This document shows positions 42,115-51,103 of a stretch of 64,000 bases of DNA, in pieces. The notes beneath the pieces were generated by a model. It did not search any database. It was given only the letters and a program-made list of their open reading frames with translations, and was not told the origin of the DNA. Source of the DNA: Silvimonas soli (GTDB lineage Bacteria; Pseudomonadota; Gammaproteobacteria; Burkholderiales; Chitinibacteraceae); the NCBI RefSeq assembly GCF_030035605.1, contig NZ_CP106736.1, forward strand, positions 4,151,001-4,215,000, given 5' to 3'. The translations under genes were made by a program, and so were the position numbers. Every line of letters begins with the position of its first letter. Within the stretch, counting starts at the first letter, position 1.

Positions 42115-43929
42115 CTAGCCGAGCGTGTTTTCGGATTCTGGATCCCAGATGCTGACCTGGTTACGCCCACCATTTTTGGCTGTGTAGAGCGCCTGGTCGG
42201 TTTGCATGAGCGCCTGATCCAGACTCAGGTCGCGTGCCCATTCAGTGACGCCAAAACTGGCAGTAATGGGGATGTGCTTGCCGTCATTGAGCTGTACCGC
42301 CGTGTTCGCAAGGCACTCGCGCAAGCGCTCTGCCACTGCGACCGCGCTGGCAGAGTCGGCGTCGGGCAATAGCACCACAAATTCTTCACCGCCCAGCCGC
42401 GCCATCAAATCGACTTCGCGCAGTTCCTGTAGACAGTTACGCGCCAATTGGGTCAACGCTTCATCGCCAGCGCTGTGGCCAAACAAATCATTAATCTGCT
42501 TGAAGTGATCGATATCCAGCATGACCAGGGAAAGCGGCTTGTTGCTGCGCAGGGCGCGTTTGAATTCCTGCTCGGCACTACGCCAGAAGGCGCGCCGGTT
42601 CATCAAGCCGGTAAGCGTGTCGGTGCTGGCGAGTTCTTCCAGTTGTCTCACCAAGGCGCTGCGTTCTTCCAGCGTTGTGAGTAAATGCGTATTGGCCAAG
42701 TCCAGCATTTGCGTGCGGGCGGCGACTTCTTCTTCCAGCGATTGATTCAGTGCTGCCAGCTTGCCGCGTTCGGCGTTCAGGCCCGCCACCAGATGGCGCA
42801 GCGACGCCGAAAGGCGTTCGGTTTCGGCGTAACGCGTTTCCAGCGGAATCTCCAGTTCGCTTTCCCCGGCACGTAAACGCTGGGCGACCTGTGCCAGCCG
42901 CAACATCGGACGGCTGATACCAGTCGCCAGCCACGCGCCCAACAGCGTGAAAATCAATGTGCCGATGGCACCAGTAATCCAGATCGCCCGCTGCAGCTGT
43001 TGTACCGGCGCGAAGGCGACGCTGGTCGGCTGGCGAACCACCACGGTCCAGCCCAGACCCTTGAAATCGCCATATCCGTGCGTAGGGACCACAGCGGTGA
43101 GATAGGTTTTGCCGTCAGGCCATGTCAGCACGTTGGCCGCCTCGGCTGCGCGGTTCAGACCGGCTGGCATCTGCCGCTGACTCTCGGGTAAACCGGAAGG
43201 TGCCAACAACACTTGGCCGCTATGCGTCAGCACAAAGGCTTGTACTCCTTGCTCATGCCGCGAAGTGGAAAACACGTTTTGCTCGCGTTCGCGGGCCCAT
43301 TCCCAGGAAAGATGGGCACCCAGAACGCCCAGCAATTGATTGTGCAGGTCGTAAACCGGCGTGGAGATATCAACAAAACGCAGCGGCTCCCCGCTACTGG
43401 GTTTTGCCAGTAATTTGGCCAGCAATTTGGCCTCATGTACGTCGCCAACATAAGTGCCTTGCTTGCCAGCGGCAAACCATGGGCGCTCCAGCATGCTTTT
43501 GCCTTCCAGCAAACCTTGGGTAGCATAGGCCAGGGTGCCGTCCGGGTTGGCAAAACCGATAAAGGCGTAGGCAGGGTAGGTTTGTTTGAGTTTTTCCAGC
43601 ACAGCCTGGTTATCGGCAATCGAGCTTTGCGGATCGCGGATCTGGCGCAAAGACGAAATCACTTGCAGGTCGCGGATGCGCTGGTTGATCCCGCGATCCA
43701 GTTGCTGGCTCATTTGCGCACCCAGCTCTTGCAGTCCCGCGCTGATTTCCTGGCGCTCCCGCTCGGTGGCCAAGTGCCCCAGAATCAGCGACAGCGATAT
43801 CGCCATCAATACTGCAACCGTAGCAAAGGCCAGCATCAATACCGAGCGCAGCTGTTTGCGGTGCGACGTCAAAAGGGGAGAAATAACGGCTGTCACAGAA
43901 TCAGGGCTCTCGACTGGGGTAGATAACAA
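42115..43929 (-). CDS. Membrane diguanylate cyclase with periplasmic sensor domain
   Basis: 604 aa. One helix at about 30-51 and a second at about 315-337 enclose a roughly 260-residue periplasmic domain that resembles a double Cache sensor (SSLRQIRDPQSSIADNQAVLEKLKQTYPAYAFIGFANPDGTLAYATQG is typical). A HAMP region and coiled coil (about 338-433) follow, then a GGDEF domain (about 435-595). The active-site motif is GGEEF (513-517), and the inhibitory-site motif RxxD (504-507) is present, so the enzyme is probably active and feedback-inhibited. It makes cyclic di-GMP in response to an unknown extracellular ligand. Monocistronic. Confidence 0.93.
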   Translation of the reverse strand: MLSTPVESPDSVTAVISPLLTSHRKQLRSVLMLAFATVAVLMAISLSLILGHLATERERQEISAGLQELGAQMSQQLDRGINQRIRDLQVISSLRQIRDPQSSIADNQAVLEKLKQTYPAYAFIGFANPDGTLAYATQGLLEGKSMLERPWFAAGKQGTYVGDVHEAKLLAKLLAKPSSGEPLRFVDISTPVYDLHNQLLGVLGAHLSWEWAREREQNVFSTSRHEQGVQAFVLTHSGQVLLAPSGLPESQRQMPAGLNRAAEAANVLTWPDGKTYLTAVVPTHGYGDFKGLGWTVVVRQPTSVAFAPVQQLQRAIWITGAIGTLIFTLLGAWLATGISRPMLRLAQVAQRLRAGESELEIPLETRYAETERLSASLRHLVAGLNAERGKLAALNQSLEEEVAARTQMLDLANTHLLTTLEERSALVRQLEELASTDTLTGLMNRRAFWRSAEQEFKRALRSNKPLSLVMLDIDHFKQINDLFGHSAGDEALTQLARNCLQELREVDLMARLGGEEFVVLLPDADSASAVAVAERLRECLANTAVQLNDGKHIPITASFGVTEWARDLSLDQALMQTDQALYTAKNGGRNQVSIWDPESENTLG

Positions 43930-44060
43930 TCAAAATCAGACTTTACTGATATATCTTGATGCTGCGTAGAAAAATCATCCGCATGGGTGAGCCCGGCTGT
44001 GCCGGACTGCTGAGTGGCGCTGTCTGGTCCCGCTACGCAACAGTGAGTACAGGCAAAGGC

Positions 44061-44456
44061 TCAACGGTGAGCCTCCTGCCAGAACATAAAGACCAGACTG
44101 ATTATCAATACCACGCCGAGCCAGCTCAAAAGCCGCGTGCGGCGCCGTAATCCCTCGATGGCAATGACCATTTGCGCATTCTGTTCTGCCAATACCTGGA
44201 TCAAGCGTACCGATTCTTGCAAATCGTGCTGCAAATCGACCAGTTCGTTGCGGTTCGCTTCTGCCAGCGTTTCCAGCCGCTCGAGTCTGCCAGACTCGGT
44301 CTGGGGAATAGGTATTTGCGCTGCGGGTTCAAGCGGCGGTACCGGTTTGCTGGATTTGGAAAATAGCTTGCGGGTAGCCTCGATCAACTTCGGGGTGTTG
44401 TCGATAACTTGTCCCCACGGAATAGCTTGTACGGCAGCTAGCCAGTTAAACGGCAA
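44061..44456 (-). CDS. Small coiled-coil protein with C-terminal membrane anchor
   Basis: 131 aa with a TTG start at 44456, supported by AAAGGA seven bases upstream. The N-terminus (MPFNWLAAVQAIPWGQVIDNTPKLIEATRKLF) is amphipathic, a Pro-rich linker follows, residues about 55-100 form a predicted coiled coil (RLERLETLAEANRNELVDLQHDLQESVRLIQVL), and a single helix (about 108-127) ends the chain. This is a tail-anchored layout. I do not recognise a named family or function. It lies between the cyclase and alaS, on the same strand, with no shared operon structure evident. Confidence 0.65.
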   Translation of the reverse strand: MPFNWLAAVQAIPWGQVIDNTPKLIEATRKLFSKSSKPVPPLEPAAQIPIPQTESGRLERLETLAEANRNELVDLQHDLQESVRLIQVLAEQNAQMVIAIEGLRRRTRLLSWLGVVLIISLVFMFWQEAHR

Positions 44457-44557
44457 GATAGAGTCCTTTCAAAGAATGCACAAACGCACTGAGGGTTATC
44501 GGCGCTTGGGCTTATTGAAGCGCCATTGAGTTCCTTGCTTAACCATAGTTTGCGGGA

Positions 44558-44591
44558 ATAAAAAAAGCGGACATCCGGGGATGTCCGCTTT
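44558..44591 (-). terminator. Terminator of alaS
   Basis: On the minus strand AAAGCGGACATCC pairs with GGATGTCCGCTTT and is followed by a T-run, 24 bases after the alaS stop. Confidence 0.93.
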
Positions 44592-44614
44592 CGTGTGCCG
44601 GAGGAACCGCGCTA

Positions 44615-47245
44615 TTACAGCTTGGCCGCTACCCAGGCAATGACACCGGCCAGTGCGCCAGCCAGGTTTTCTGGCTGTGTGCCACCAGCTTGGGCCATGT
44701 CCGGACGACCGCCGCCTTTACCGCCGACTTGTTGCGCAACAAAGTTGACCAGTTCACCGGCTTTGACCTTGCTGGTGAGGTCAGCGGTCACACCTGCCAC
44801 CAGCGTGACTTTGCCTTCAGCGGTGCTGGCCAGCACAATCGCCGCGCTGCCCAGCTTGTCTTTGAGCTTGTCCAGTGTTTCGCGCAGTGCGGTGTTGTCG
44901 GCTCCTGGCAATTCAACGGCCAGTACTTTGGCGTTGCCGATAACGGTGGCGCTATCAGCCAGTTCGTCACCCTTGCTCGCAGCCAGTTGGCCTTTGAGTT
45001 TGGCCAGTTCTTTTTCCAGCGACTTGGCGTTGTCCTGCAGTTTTTCCAGCTTGGCCAGCAACTCACCCGGTTGTGCCTGGGCCAGTGCTGCGGCTTGTTT
45101 CAGTTCACGATCTTGCGCTTGCACAAAAGCCACTGCGTTTTCACCGGTAGTGGCTTCCACGCGGCGGATGCCGGCAGCAACGCCGCCTTCGGCCAGCACT
45201 TTGAAGAAGCCGATATCCCCGGTGCGATGCACGTGTGTACCGCCGCACAGTTCGGTGGAGAAATCGCCCATCTTCAACACGCGCACTTCGTCGCCGTACT
45301 TCTCGCCAAACAGGGCCATCGCGCCGAACTTGATGGCGTCGTCGTAGCTCATGTTGGCCACGTCGACCGGGTAGTTCTGCATCACCACGTGATTGACCAG
45401 CGATTCAATCTTCGCCAGTTCTTCCGCCGTCACCGGTTTGGGGTGGCTGAAGTCGAAACGGGTGCGTTCGTTGTTGACCAGCGAACCCTTTTGTTCCACG
45501 TGCTTACCCAGTACTTCGCGCAATGCGGCGTGCAGCAAGTGAGTGGCGGAGTGGTTGCGCGCGGTAGCGTTGCGTTTGTGCAGATCAATGGTCGCCGCCA
45601 CGGTGTCGCCCACTTTCAGGCTACCGCGTACCAGTTTGCCTTGATGGCCGAACACGTCGGCCTTCACCTTTTGCGTATCGGTCACGTCAAACAAACCGTC
45701 CAGACCACTGTTGGCAGCGATCTCACCGGTATCGCCCGCCTGGCCGCCGGATTCGGCGTAGAACGGGGTGTGATCCAGCACCACCACGCCATCATCACCG
45801 GCGTTCAGTTGTTGCACTGCCTCGTTACCGCGATACAGCGCAATGATCCTGGCATCGCGGCTGGTTTCGTCGTAACCGTGGAAATGACTAGCTTCGCCGT
45901 CATAAGCCAAGCCGGCAGTCATCTTGAACTGGCCAGCGGCTTTGGATTGCTGGCGTTGTGCTTCCAGCGCTTTCTCGAAGCCTTCCATATCCACCGTGAC
46001 ATTGCGCTCGCGGCACACGTCAGCGGTCAGGTCGATCGGGAAGCCAAAGGTATCGGCCAGCATGAAGGCGGTTGCGCCTTCCAGCACTGTTTTGCCGCCA
46101 GCCAGCGCGCCATCCAGCAGCGCCATGCCGTTTTCCAGTGTACGGCTGAACAGTTCTTCTTCTTGCTTGAGCGCGTCTTCAATGGCGCTCTGGCGCTGGC
46201 GCAGTTCCGGATAGGCATCGCCCATCAGTTCGGCCAGCTTGGCCACCAGCGTATAGAAGAACAGACCCTTCTGGCCCAGCTTGTAACCGTGACGGATGGC
46301 ACGGCGGATAATCCGGCGCAGCACGTAACCACGGCCATCGTTCGACGGCAACACGCCATCGGCAATCAGGAAGGAACAGGCACGAATGTGATCGGCGATC
46401 ACTTTCAGCGACGGTGTTTCCTGGTTGTACGGCACGCCAGTGGCTTTGGCTGCGGCTTGCAGCAGATCCACAAACAGGTCGATCTCGTAGTTGGCATGCA
46501 CGTGTTGCATGACTGCCGAGATACGCTCCAGACCCATGCCGGTATCAACCGATGGCTTGGGCAGCGGATGCAGCGTGCCTGTTTCATCCCGGTTGAACTG
46601 CATGAACACGTTGTTCCAGATCTCAATGTAACGATCGCCGTCTTCTTCTGGCGAGCCAGGAGGGCCACCCCAGATGCCTTCGCCGTGATCGTAGAAAATT
46701 TCGGTACATGGGCCGCATGGGCCGGTGTCGCCCATGGTCCAGAAGTTATCCGATGCGTACGGCGCGCCTTTGTTGTCGCCGATACGGATCATGCGCTCGG
46801 CCGGGATGCCGACACCCTTGTGCCAGATGTCGTAGGCTTCGTCGTCCGAGGCGTAAACGGTCACCCACAGTTTTTCTTTGGGCAGGTTCAGCCATTGCGC
46901 ACTGGTCAGGAATTCCCACGCGTATTTGATCGCGTCTTCTTTGAAGTAATCACCAAAGCTGAAATTGCCCAGCATTTCAAAGAAGGTGTGGTGGCGGGCG
47001 GTGTAGCCCACGTTTTCCAGATCGTTGTGCTTGCCACCGGCGCGTACACACTTTTGCGAAGTGGTGGCGCGGGTATAAGCGCGCTTGTCGAACCCCAGGA
47101 ACACGTCCTTGAACTGGTTCATGCCGGCGTTGGTAAACAACAGCGTCGGGTCATTGGCGGGAATCAACGACGAAGAAGCCACAATCTGGTGGCCCTTCGA
47201 GGCGAAGAAATCGAGGTATTTCTGCCGGATTTCAGCGGATTTCAT
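44615..47245 (-). CDS. alaS: Alanyl-tRNA synthetase
   Basis: 876 aa, the same length as in E. coli. The class II catalytic core begins MKSAEIRQKYLDFFASKGHQIVASSSLIP, with motif 2 in the TSQKCVRAGGKHNDLENVGYTARHHTFFEMLGNFSFGDYFK region. The editing site has HSATHLLHAAL (HxxxH) and CGGTHVHRTGDIGFF (CxxxH) zinc ligands. The C-terminal oligomerisation domain has the GGGRPDMAQAGG signature. A very long antisense frame covers the gene but shows no features of a protein. In E. coli alaS lies next to recX; here they are about 5.6 kb apart. Confidence 0.98.
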   Translation of the reverse strand: MKSAEIRQKYLDFFASKGHQIVASSSLIPANDPTLLFTNAGMNQFKDVFLGFDKRAYTRATTSQKCVRAGGKHNDLENVGYTARHHTFFEMLGNFSFGDYFKEDAIKYAWEFLTSAQWLNLPKEKLWVTVYASDDEAYDIWHKGVGIPAERMIRIGDNKGAPYASDNFWTMGDTGPCGPCTEIFYDHGEGIWGGPPGSPEEDGDRYIEIWNNVFMQFNRDETGTLHPLPKPSVDTGMGLERISAVMQHVHANYEIDLFVDLLQAAAKATGVPYNQETPSLKVIADHIRACSFLIADGVLPSNDGRGYVLRRIIRRAIRHGYKLGQKGLFFYTLVAKLAELMGDAYPELRQRQSAIEDALKQEEELFSRTLENGMALLDGALAGGKTVLEGATAFMLADTFGFPIDLTADVCRERNVTVDMEGFEKALEAQRQQSKAAGQFKMTAGLAYDGEASHFHGYDETSRDARIIALYRGNEAVQQLNAGDDGVVVLDHTPFYAESGGQAGDTGEIAANSGLDGLFDVTDTQKVKADVFGHQGKLVRGSLKVGDTVAATIDLHKRNATARNHSATHLLHAALREVLGKHVEQKGSLVNNERTRFDFSHPKPVTAEELAKIESLVNHVVMQNYPVDVANMSYDDAIKFGAMALFGEKYGDEVRVLKMGDFSTELCGGTHVHRTGDIGFFKVLAEGGVAAGIRRVEATTGENAVAFVQAQDRELKQAAALAQAQPGELLAKLEKLQDNAKSLEKELAKLKGQLAASKGDELADSATVIGNAKVLAVELPGADNTALRETLDKLKDKLGSAAIVLASTAEGKVTLVAGVTADLTSKVKAGELVNFVAQQVGGKGGGRPDMAQAGGTQPENLAGALAGVIAWVAAKL

Positions 47246-47326
47246 AGTCGGGGACGTGTTCGCGCGTTATATGGGTAACCGCCGATTGTAAACAAAAGCG
47301 CGGCGCGCGAACAGGCAACCGATGTG

Positions 47327-48544
47327 CTAGGCCTTTTGCCGCATTACCAGGGTGCGGTGAATCAGCCACGCGCCCACGCCACAAACGCACATCAGTGTTG
47401 CCAACGGCTTGGCGCTGGGGTCCTGCCAGGCGCCCATCAAGGTGCCGACGACAGTGGCCAGAGTGAATTGCAAACTACCCATCAAGGCCGATGCCAGCCC
47501 GGCACGGCTGCCATGATGTTTGAGCGCGGCAGCCGACCCGTTGGGGCTGATAAACCCAAGGCTGCCGACAAAGCAGAACAGCCCGAGCAGCAAGACCGGC
47601 AGTGCATCGAAACCCAGCCATGCGCTGACAGCCAGCAACAAGCCCGCCAGCAAGGGCGCCCACAGAGCGCGTCGCAGCAAAGTGTCCAGATCATTGGCTT
47701 TGAGAAAACGGCTATTGAGTTGCGAAGCCAGAATCAAACCAAAGGCATTGCTCCCGAATACCCAGCCAAAATGTTCCGGCGCAATGCCGTGCAGCGTAAT
47801 CAGCACATAAGGCGAGCCGGTGATATACGCAAACATGCCCGCGCTGGCCAGACCGGAGCACAGCGTGTAACCCAGAAACCAGCGATCCCGCAGTAACTGA
47901 CCATAACCCTTGAGCACGCCACCAAAATGCATTGGAGCGGCCTTTTTGTGGTCCACGGTTTCGGTCAGTCCAAAGTGAATACCCGTCAGGCAGATCAAAC
48001 CAAAGCCGACCAACACGCCAAACAGCGCACGCCAGTTCAGGTGGATCACCAGCCAGCCGCCCAGCAATGGTGCCAGAATGGGCGCTAGGCCCATCACCAG
48101 CATCAGCAGCGAAAAGATGCGCGCGGCTTCTTGTGGCTCGCAGCGATCACGCACAATGGCGCGACAAATCACCATACCGGTGCAGCCGCCTAACGCTTGC
48201 AAAAAGCGGCACAGAATCAGCATTTCGATACTGTGCGACAACATGCAACCCACGCTGGCCAAGGCGTAGAGCGCCATCCCGAAGTACAACGGCGGCTTGC
48301 GCCCGAAACGATCCGATAACGGCCCGTAAATCAGTTGCCCCAGCGCCAGGCCAATGAAAAAACTGGCCAGCGTCCATTGCACCGCGCCAGCACTGGCCTG
48401 CAGGCTTTGCTGAATGGCCGGAAAGCTCGGTAAATACATATCGATCGACATCGGGCCGATGGCGGTCAGTGTGCCCAGTAAAAGAATCGCCCCGATAGAA
48501 AGCGGTTGGCGTTGCGCGGGTGTGCTGGGTGCGGTGGTGGTCAT
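47327..48544 (-). CDS. Bcr/CflA-family MFS drug exporter
   Basis: 405 aa with 12 predicted helices. The family signature SIDMYLPSFPAIQQSLQASAGAVQWTLASFFIGLALGQLIYGPLSDRFGRKPPL covers the first two helices and motif A (GPLSDRFGRKP). LQALGGCTGMVICRAIVRDRC is the typical fourth-helix region. It probably exports bicyclomycin-like drugs, sulfonamides or natural dipeptides. It starts 60 bases from the DoxX-side hairpin and has no evident partner gene. Confidence 0.9.
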   Translation of the reverse strand: MTTTAPSTPAQRQPLSIGAILLLGTLTAIGPMSIDMYLPSFPAIQQSLQASAGAVQWTLASFFIGLALGQLIYGPLSDRFGRKPPLYFGMALYALASVGCMLSHSIEMLILCRFLQALGGCTGMVICRAIVRDRCEPQEAARIFSLLMLVMGLAPILAPLLGGWLVIHLNWRALFGVLVGFGLICLTGIHFGLTETVDHKKAAPMHFGGVLKGYGQLLRDRWFLGYTLCSGLASAGMFAYITGSPYVLITLHGIAPEHFGWVFGSNAFGLILASQLNSRFLKANDLDTLLRRALWAPLLAGLLLAVSAWLGFDALPVLLLGLFCFVGSLGFISPNGSAAALKHHGSRAGLASALMGSLQFTLATVVGTLMGAWQDPSAKPLATLMCVCGVGAWLIHRTLVMRQKA

Positions 48545-48626
48545 GAGTCTTCAGAATGTCTGGTACAGGTTTATGCGAGAGCTACGGCTACGGGCGGGCA
48601 TTGATTCGCATCCGCTGTAAAAATCA

Positions 48627-48657
48627 AAACCTGCCCGGGGCTATCCCGGACAGGTTT
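48627..48657 (-). terminator. Terminator behind the DoxX gene
   Basis: A 13-bp stem with one mismatch (AAACCTGCCCGGG against CCCGGACAGGTTT) has a 5-base loop. On the minus strand it is followed by a T-rich tail (TTTTGATTTTT). It lies about 90 bases beyond the DoxX gene stop. Confidence 0.6.
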
Positions 48658-48747
48658 AGGTAATGGCGACATTATCGGGCAGATTGCCGCTGAGTGCAGT
48701 GCTTGTCTTGTTTCCAATTATTGGATTTGCAAAAAACCCGACGCTGC

Positions 48748-49155
48748 TTAGTTGCGGCCAAACGTCGAGCGTTTGAGTACGAAGGCCCCATCGCCGAGTA
48801 ATGCTACTGCAGCAGAGGTTACAGCCAAAAACACGGGGTATTCCCAACCGCCGTTCGCATTGGTGAACATCCAGCCGTTACCAAAGTGCGCGGTGGCTGC
48901 GCCGAACAATTCCAGTGCCAGCACAGCGGCAACCCAGCGCGGAAAGATGCCCAGAATCAGCGCAATGCCGCCGGCCAGTTCGGCAAAGGTAATCGGGTAG
49001 GCCAGCCAGCCGGGCAAGCCGAGCGAGGCAAAAAAGTGGGCGGTGCCGGGCAGGGTAAATACAAACAGCTTGGTGGCGCCGTGGGCGACAAACATCACCC
49101 CCAAGGCCAGGCGCAAAATGAAAATGCCAAAAGGGGCGGTGCGAGATGAGTTCAT
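48748..49155 (-). CDS. DoxX-family membrane protein
   Basis: 135 aa with four helices. RLALGVMFVAHGATKLFVF, then the FFASLGLPGWLAYPITFAELAGGIALILGIFPRWVA segment, are the DoxX/YphA-family hallmarks. These quinone-interacting or membrane-stress proteins have been linked to thiol and oxidative stress in some bacteria; the precise role is unknown here. It is transcribed divergently from a LysR gene with a 215-base control region between, which suggests that LysR regulates it. Confidence 0.88.
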   Translation of the reverse strand: MNSSRTAPFGIFILRLALGVMFVAHGATKLFVFTLPGTAHFFASLGLPGWLAYPITFAELAGGIALILGIFPRWVAAVLALELFGAATAHFGNGWMFTNANGGWEYPVFLAVTSAAVALLGDGAFVLKRSTFGRN

Positions 49156-49307
49156 GGTGTTGCTCCAGAGTAGATATTGATTGTTGATTGAATATCGGTA
49201 TTTAGCTGCTGCGTTCTTTAGCGCGGTTTGCCGTTGATTTTTGCTGGCTTCAGGTTTTCCCGCTGGCGTTGCCGCAGCGGATGAAGAACATTGTCTTTGT
49301 TTCTAGC

Positions 49308-49356
49308 ATTGCGATAAATGAGCTATTCATCAATAATTTGTCCCATATATCGCAAT
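49308..49356. promoter_or_regulatory. Putative LysR-type operator between doxX-like and LysR genes
   Basis: ATTGCGATA (49308-49316) and TATCGCAAT (49348-49356) are perfect complements 31 bases apart. Inside them AATGA-N5-TCATC gives a shorter inverted repeat of the T-N11-A kind favoured by LysR proteins. It lies 15-63 bases before the LysR start. Confidence 0.45.
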
Positions 49357-49370
49357 AAAAGGATTGGGTG

Positions 49371-50327
49371 ATGGATCGGTTGCTGGCTATGCAAACTTTC
49401 GCCAAGGTGGTTGAAACCGGTAGCTTCGTGCGGGCAGCGGAGAAACTGGATATGTCGACGTCTGCGGTTTCGCGGTTAGTAGCCGAACTGGAAACTCATC
49501 TGAACGCACGCTTGCTACAACGCACCACGCGCCGTCTGAGTTTGACCGACGCCGGGCGCGCGTATTTTGAGCGGGCCCAGCAGATCATTGCCGATGTCGA
49601 TGAAGCCGAGACCGAAGTGGGTAGTGAGGCTTCCAAACCCAGCGGCTGGTTGCGATTTACCGCGCCGGTGTCTTTGGGCACACGCCATCTGGCTGCCGTA
49701 TTGCCGCGTTATTGCGCGCAATATCCGTTGGTACATCCAGATGTTTCTTTGTCTGATCGAGCCGTAGATCTGGTCGAAGAAGGTCTGGATATGGGTTTGC
49801 GCATTGCCGCGCAATTGCCGGGTTCGTATGTGGCACGGCGGATTGCGCCGATCCGCATCGTCGCCTGCGCCGCGCCGGGTTATCTGGTTACGCATGGCAC
49901 GCCCAAAACGCCTGCGGACTTGAAGGAACATCGGGCACTGGCGTATTCATACGCCGCCGATGGCGAAACCTGGACGTTTAGCGACAGCCAGCAGCGGCGC
50001 ACTTCAGTACAGGTGCGTAGTACTTTTCGCGCCAACAATGGCGACGTGTTGTGTGCGGCGGCGCGGGCGGGCGAGGGCATCATCATGCAACCGACTTTTT
50101 TGGTGGGTGAGGACTTGCGCGCCGGGCGACTGGTGCCACTGCTGGCCGATTACACGCTGCCGGAGCTGACCTTGCATGCCATCTACCCAAGTCGTCGGCA
50201 TTTGTCGGCCAAGGTGCGTTCACTGGTGGAGTTTTTGCAAGCGCAGTGGGGCGAAACACCACCCTGGGATTGCTGGATGCAAGGCTCGGAGTCTCAAGAT
50301 TTTCCGCCTGCACGCCTGCCGGATTAG
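49371..50327 (+). CDS. LysR-family transcriptional regulator
   Basis: 318 aa from the ATG at 49371 (a GTG three bases earlier is also in frame); AAAAGG lies 9 bases upstream. The HTH (about 1-60) is MDRLLAMQTFAKVVETGSFVRAAEKLDMSTSAVSRLVAELE. The effector domain (about 90-300) has the SVDLVEEGLDMGLRIA-type pattern common in the DsdC/AaeR-like, CrgA-like subgroup. It is divergent from the DoxX gene, its likely target. Confidence 0.92.
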   Translation: MDRLLAMQTFAKVVETGSFVRAAEKLDMSTSAVSRLVAELETHLNARLLQRTTRRLSLTDAGRAYFERAQQIIADVDEAETEVGSEASKPSGWLRFTAPVSLGTRHLAAVLPRYCAQYPLVHPDVSLSDRAVDLVEEGLDMGLRIAAQLPGSYVARRIAPIRIVACAAPGYLVTHGTPKTPADLKEHRALAYSYAADGETWTFSDSQQRRTSVQVRSTFRANNGDVLCAAARAGEGIIMQPTFLVGEDLRAGRLVPLLADYTLPELTLHAIYPSRRHLSAKVRSLVEFLQAQWGETPPWDCWMQGSESQDFPPARLPD

Positions 50328-50368
50328 CCTTGCGGGTTTGGAGAGGGAAGTCGAGCGACAGTATTAAA

Positions 50369-50405
50369 GCAAACTGCCCCAACCGTTGCCGGTGGGGCAG
50401 TTTGC
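50369..50405. terminator. Hairpin between converging LysR and NAD(P)-reductase genes
   Basis: A perfect 12-bp stem GCAAACTGCCCC (50369-50380)/GGGGCAGTTTGC (50394-50405) with a 13-base loop sits midway between the two stop codons. The U-tracts are only three bases long, so termination strength is uncertain. Confidence 0.65.
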
Positions 50406-50427
50406 TTGCAATAGCTATACGGGCGGC

Positions 50428-51066
50428 TCAGTAGCCAACGGTAAAGCGTTGCTTGCTGTGCTGGTGTTGTTCCAGTTCGTCGATCAGCGCTACGGCGTAA
50501 TCCTGCACCGAGATTTCGCTCTTGCCAGCGCTGTCCACCAGCAATTGATCGCCGCCCAGACGGAAGACGCCGGTGCGCTCGCCCGGATGGATATATGCCG
50601 ACGGGCTCAACATGGTCCAGTCCAGGCTGGTTTCGCTGCGCAACAAGTCCAGCGCGTCGCGGGCACCCAAGGCCGTGCCTCTCCATTGTTCCGGGAATTC
50701 CGGTGTATCGACAACCTGTAGGCCCGGAGCCACTTCCAGGCTACCGGCACCGCCGACGACCAGCAAACGTTGCAGGGCCGAAGCTTTGGTCGCCGTGAGG
50801 ATGGATTTGAAGCCTGCCACATAGTAATCACGCACATCCGTCTGGGCGTGGCCGCTGAACGCGCTCAATACGGCGTCATGGCCTTCCAATGTCTGGGTCA
50901 ATGTGCCGGTATCCAGCACGTTGACTGCCGCGCCGGTCAGACTGGCATGGGCAGGGAGTTTTTCCGGATGCTGAACGATGGCAGTCACTTTATGGCCGCG
51001 AGCGAGTGCTTCGGACAGCAGGGCCGATCCGATAAAACCGGTAGCGCCGATCAATACGATATTCAT
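50428..51066 (-). CDS. NAD(P)H-binding oxidoreductase of the NmrA/SDR-atypical type
   Basis: 212 aa from the ATG at 51066, with AAGGAG six bases upstream. The nucleotide-binding loop is MNIVLIGATGFIGSALLSEALARGHKVTAIV; the HDAVLSAFSG segment and LLVVGGAGSLEVAPG follow the atypical SDR pattern (YwnB/BVR-B-like). It probably binds NADPH and reduces or senses small molecules; the substrate is unknown. A DsbA/FrnE-like gene ends 38 bases upstream on the same strand, and a LysR gene is divergent to both. Confidence 0.87.
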   Translation of the reverse strand: MNIVLIGATGFIGSALLSEALARGHKVTAIVQHPEKLPAHASLTGAAVNVLDTGTLTQTLEGHDAVLSAFSGHAQTDVRDYYVAGFKSILTATKASALQRLLVVGGAGSLEVAPGLQVVDTPEFPEQWRGTALGARDALDLLRSETSLDWTMLSPSAYIHPGERTGVFRLGGDQLLVDSAGKSEISVQDYAVALIDELEQHQHSKQRFTVGY

Positions 51067-51103
51067 GAGATTCTCCTTGTAGCTGTTATTCAAGTGGTTG
51101 TTA

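Noticed and set aside
44690..47278. 862-codon open frame antisense to alaS
   Set aside because: It mirrors alaS almost end to end, has no ribosome-binding site, signal peptide or domain pattern, and arises from codon bias in a GC-rich essential gene.
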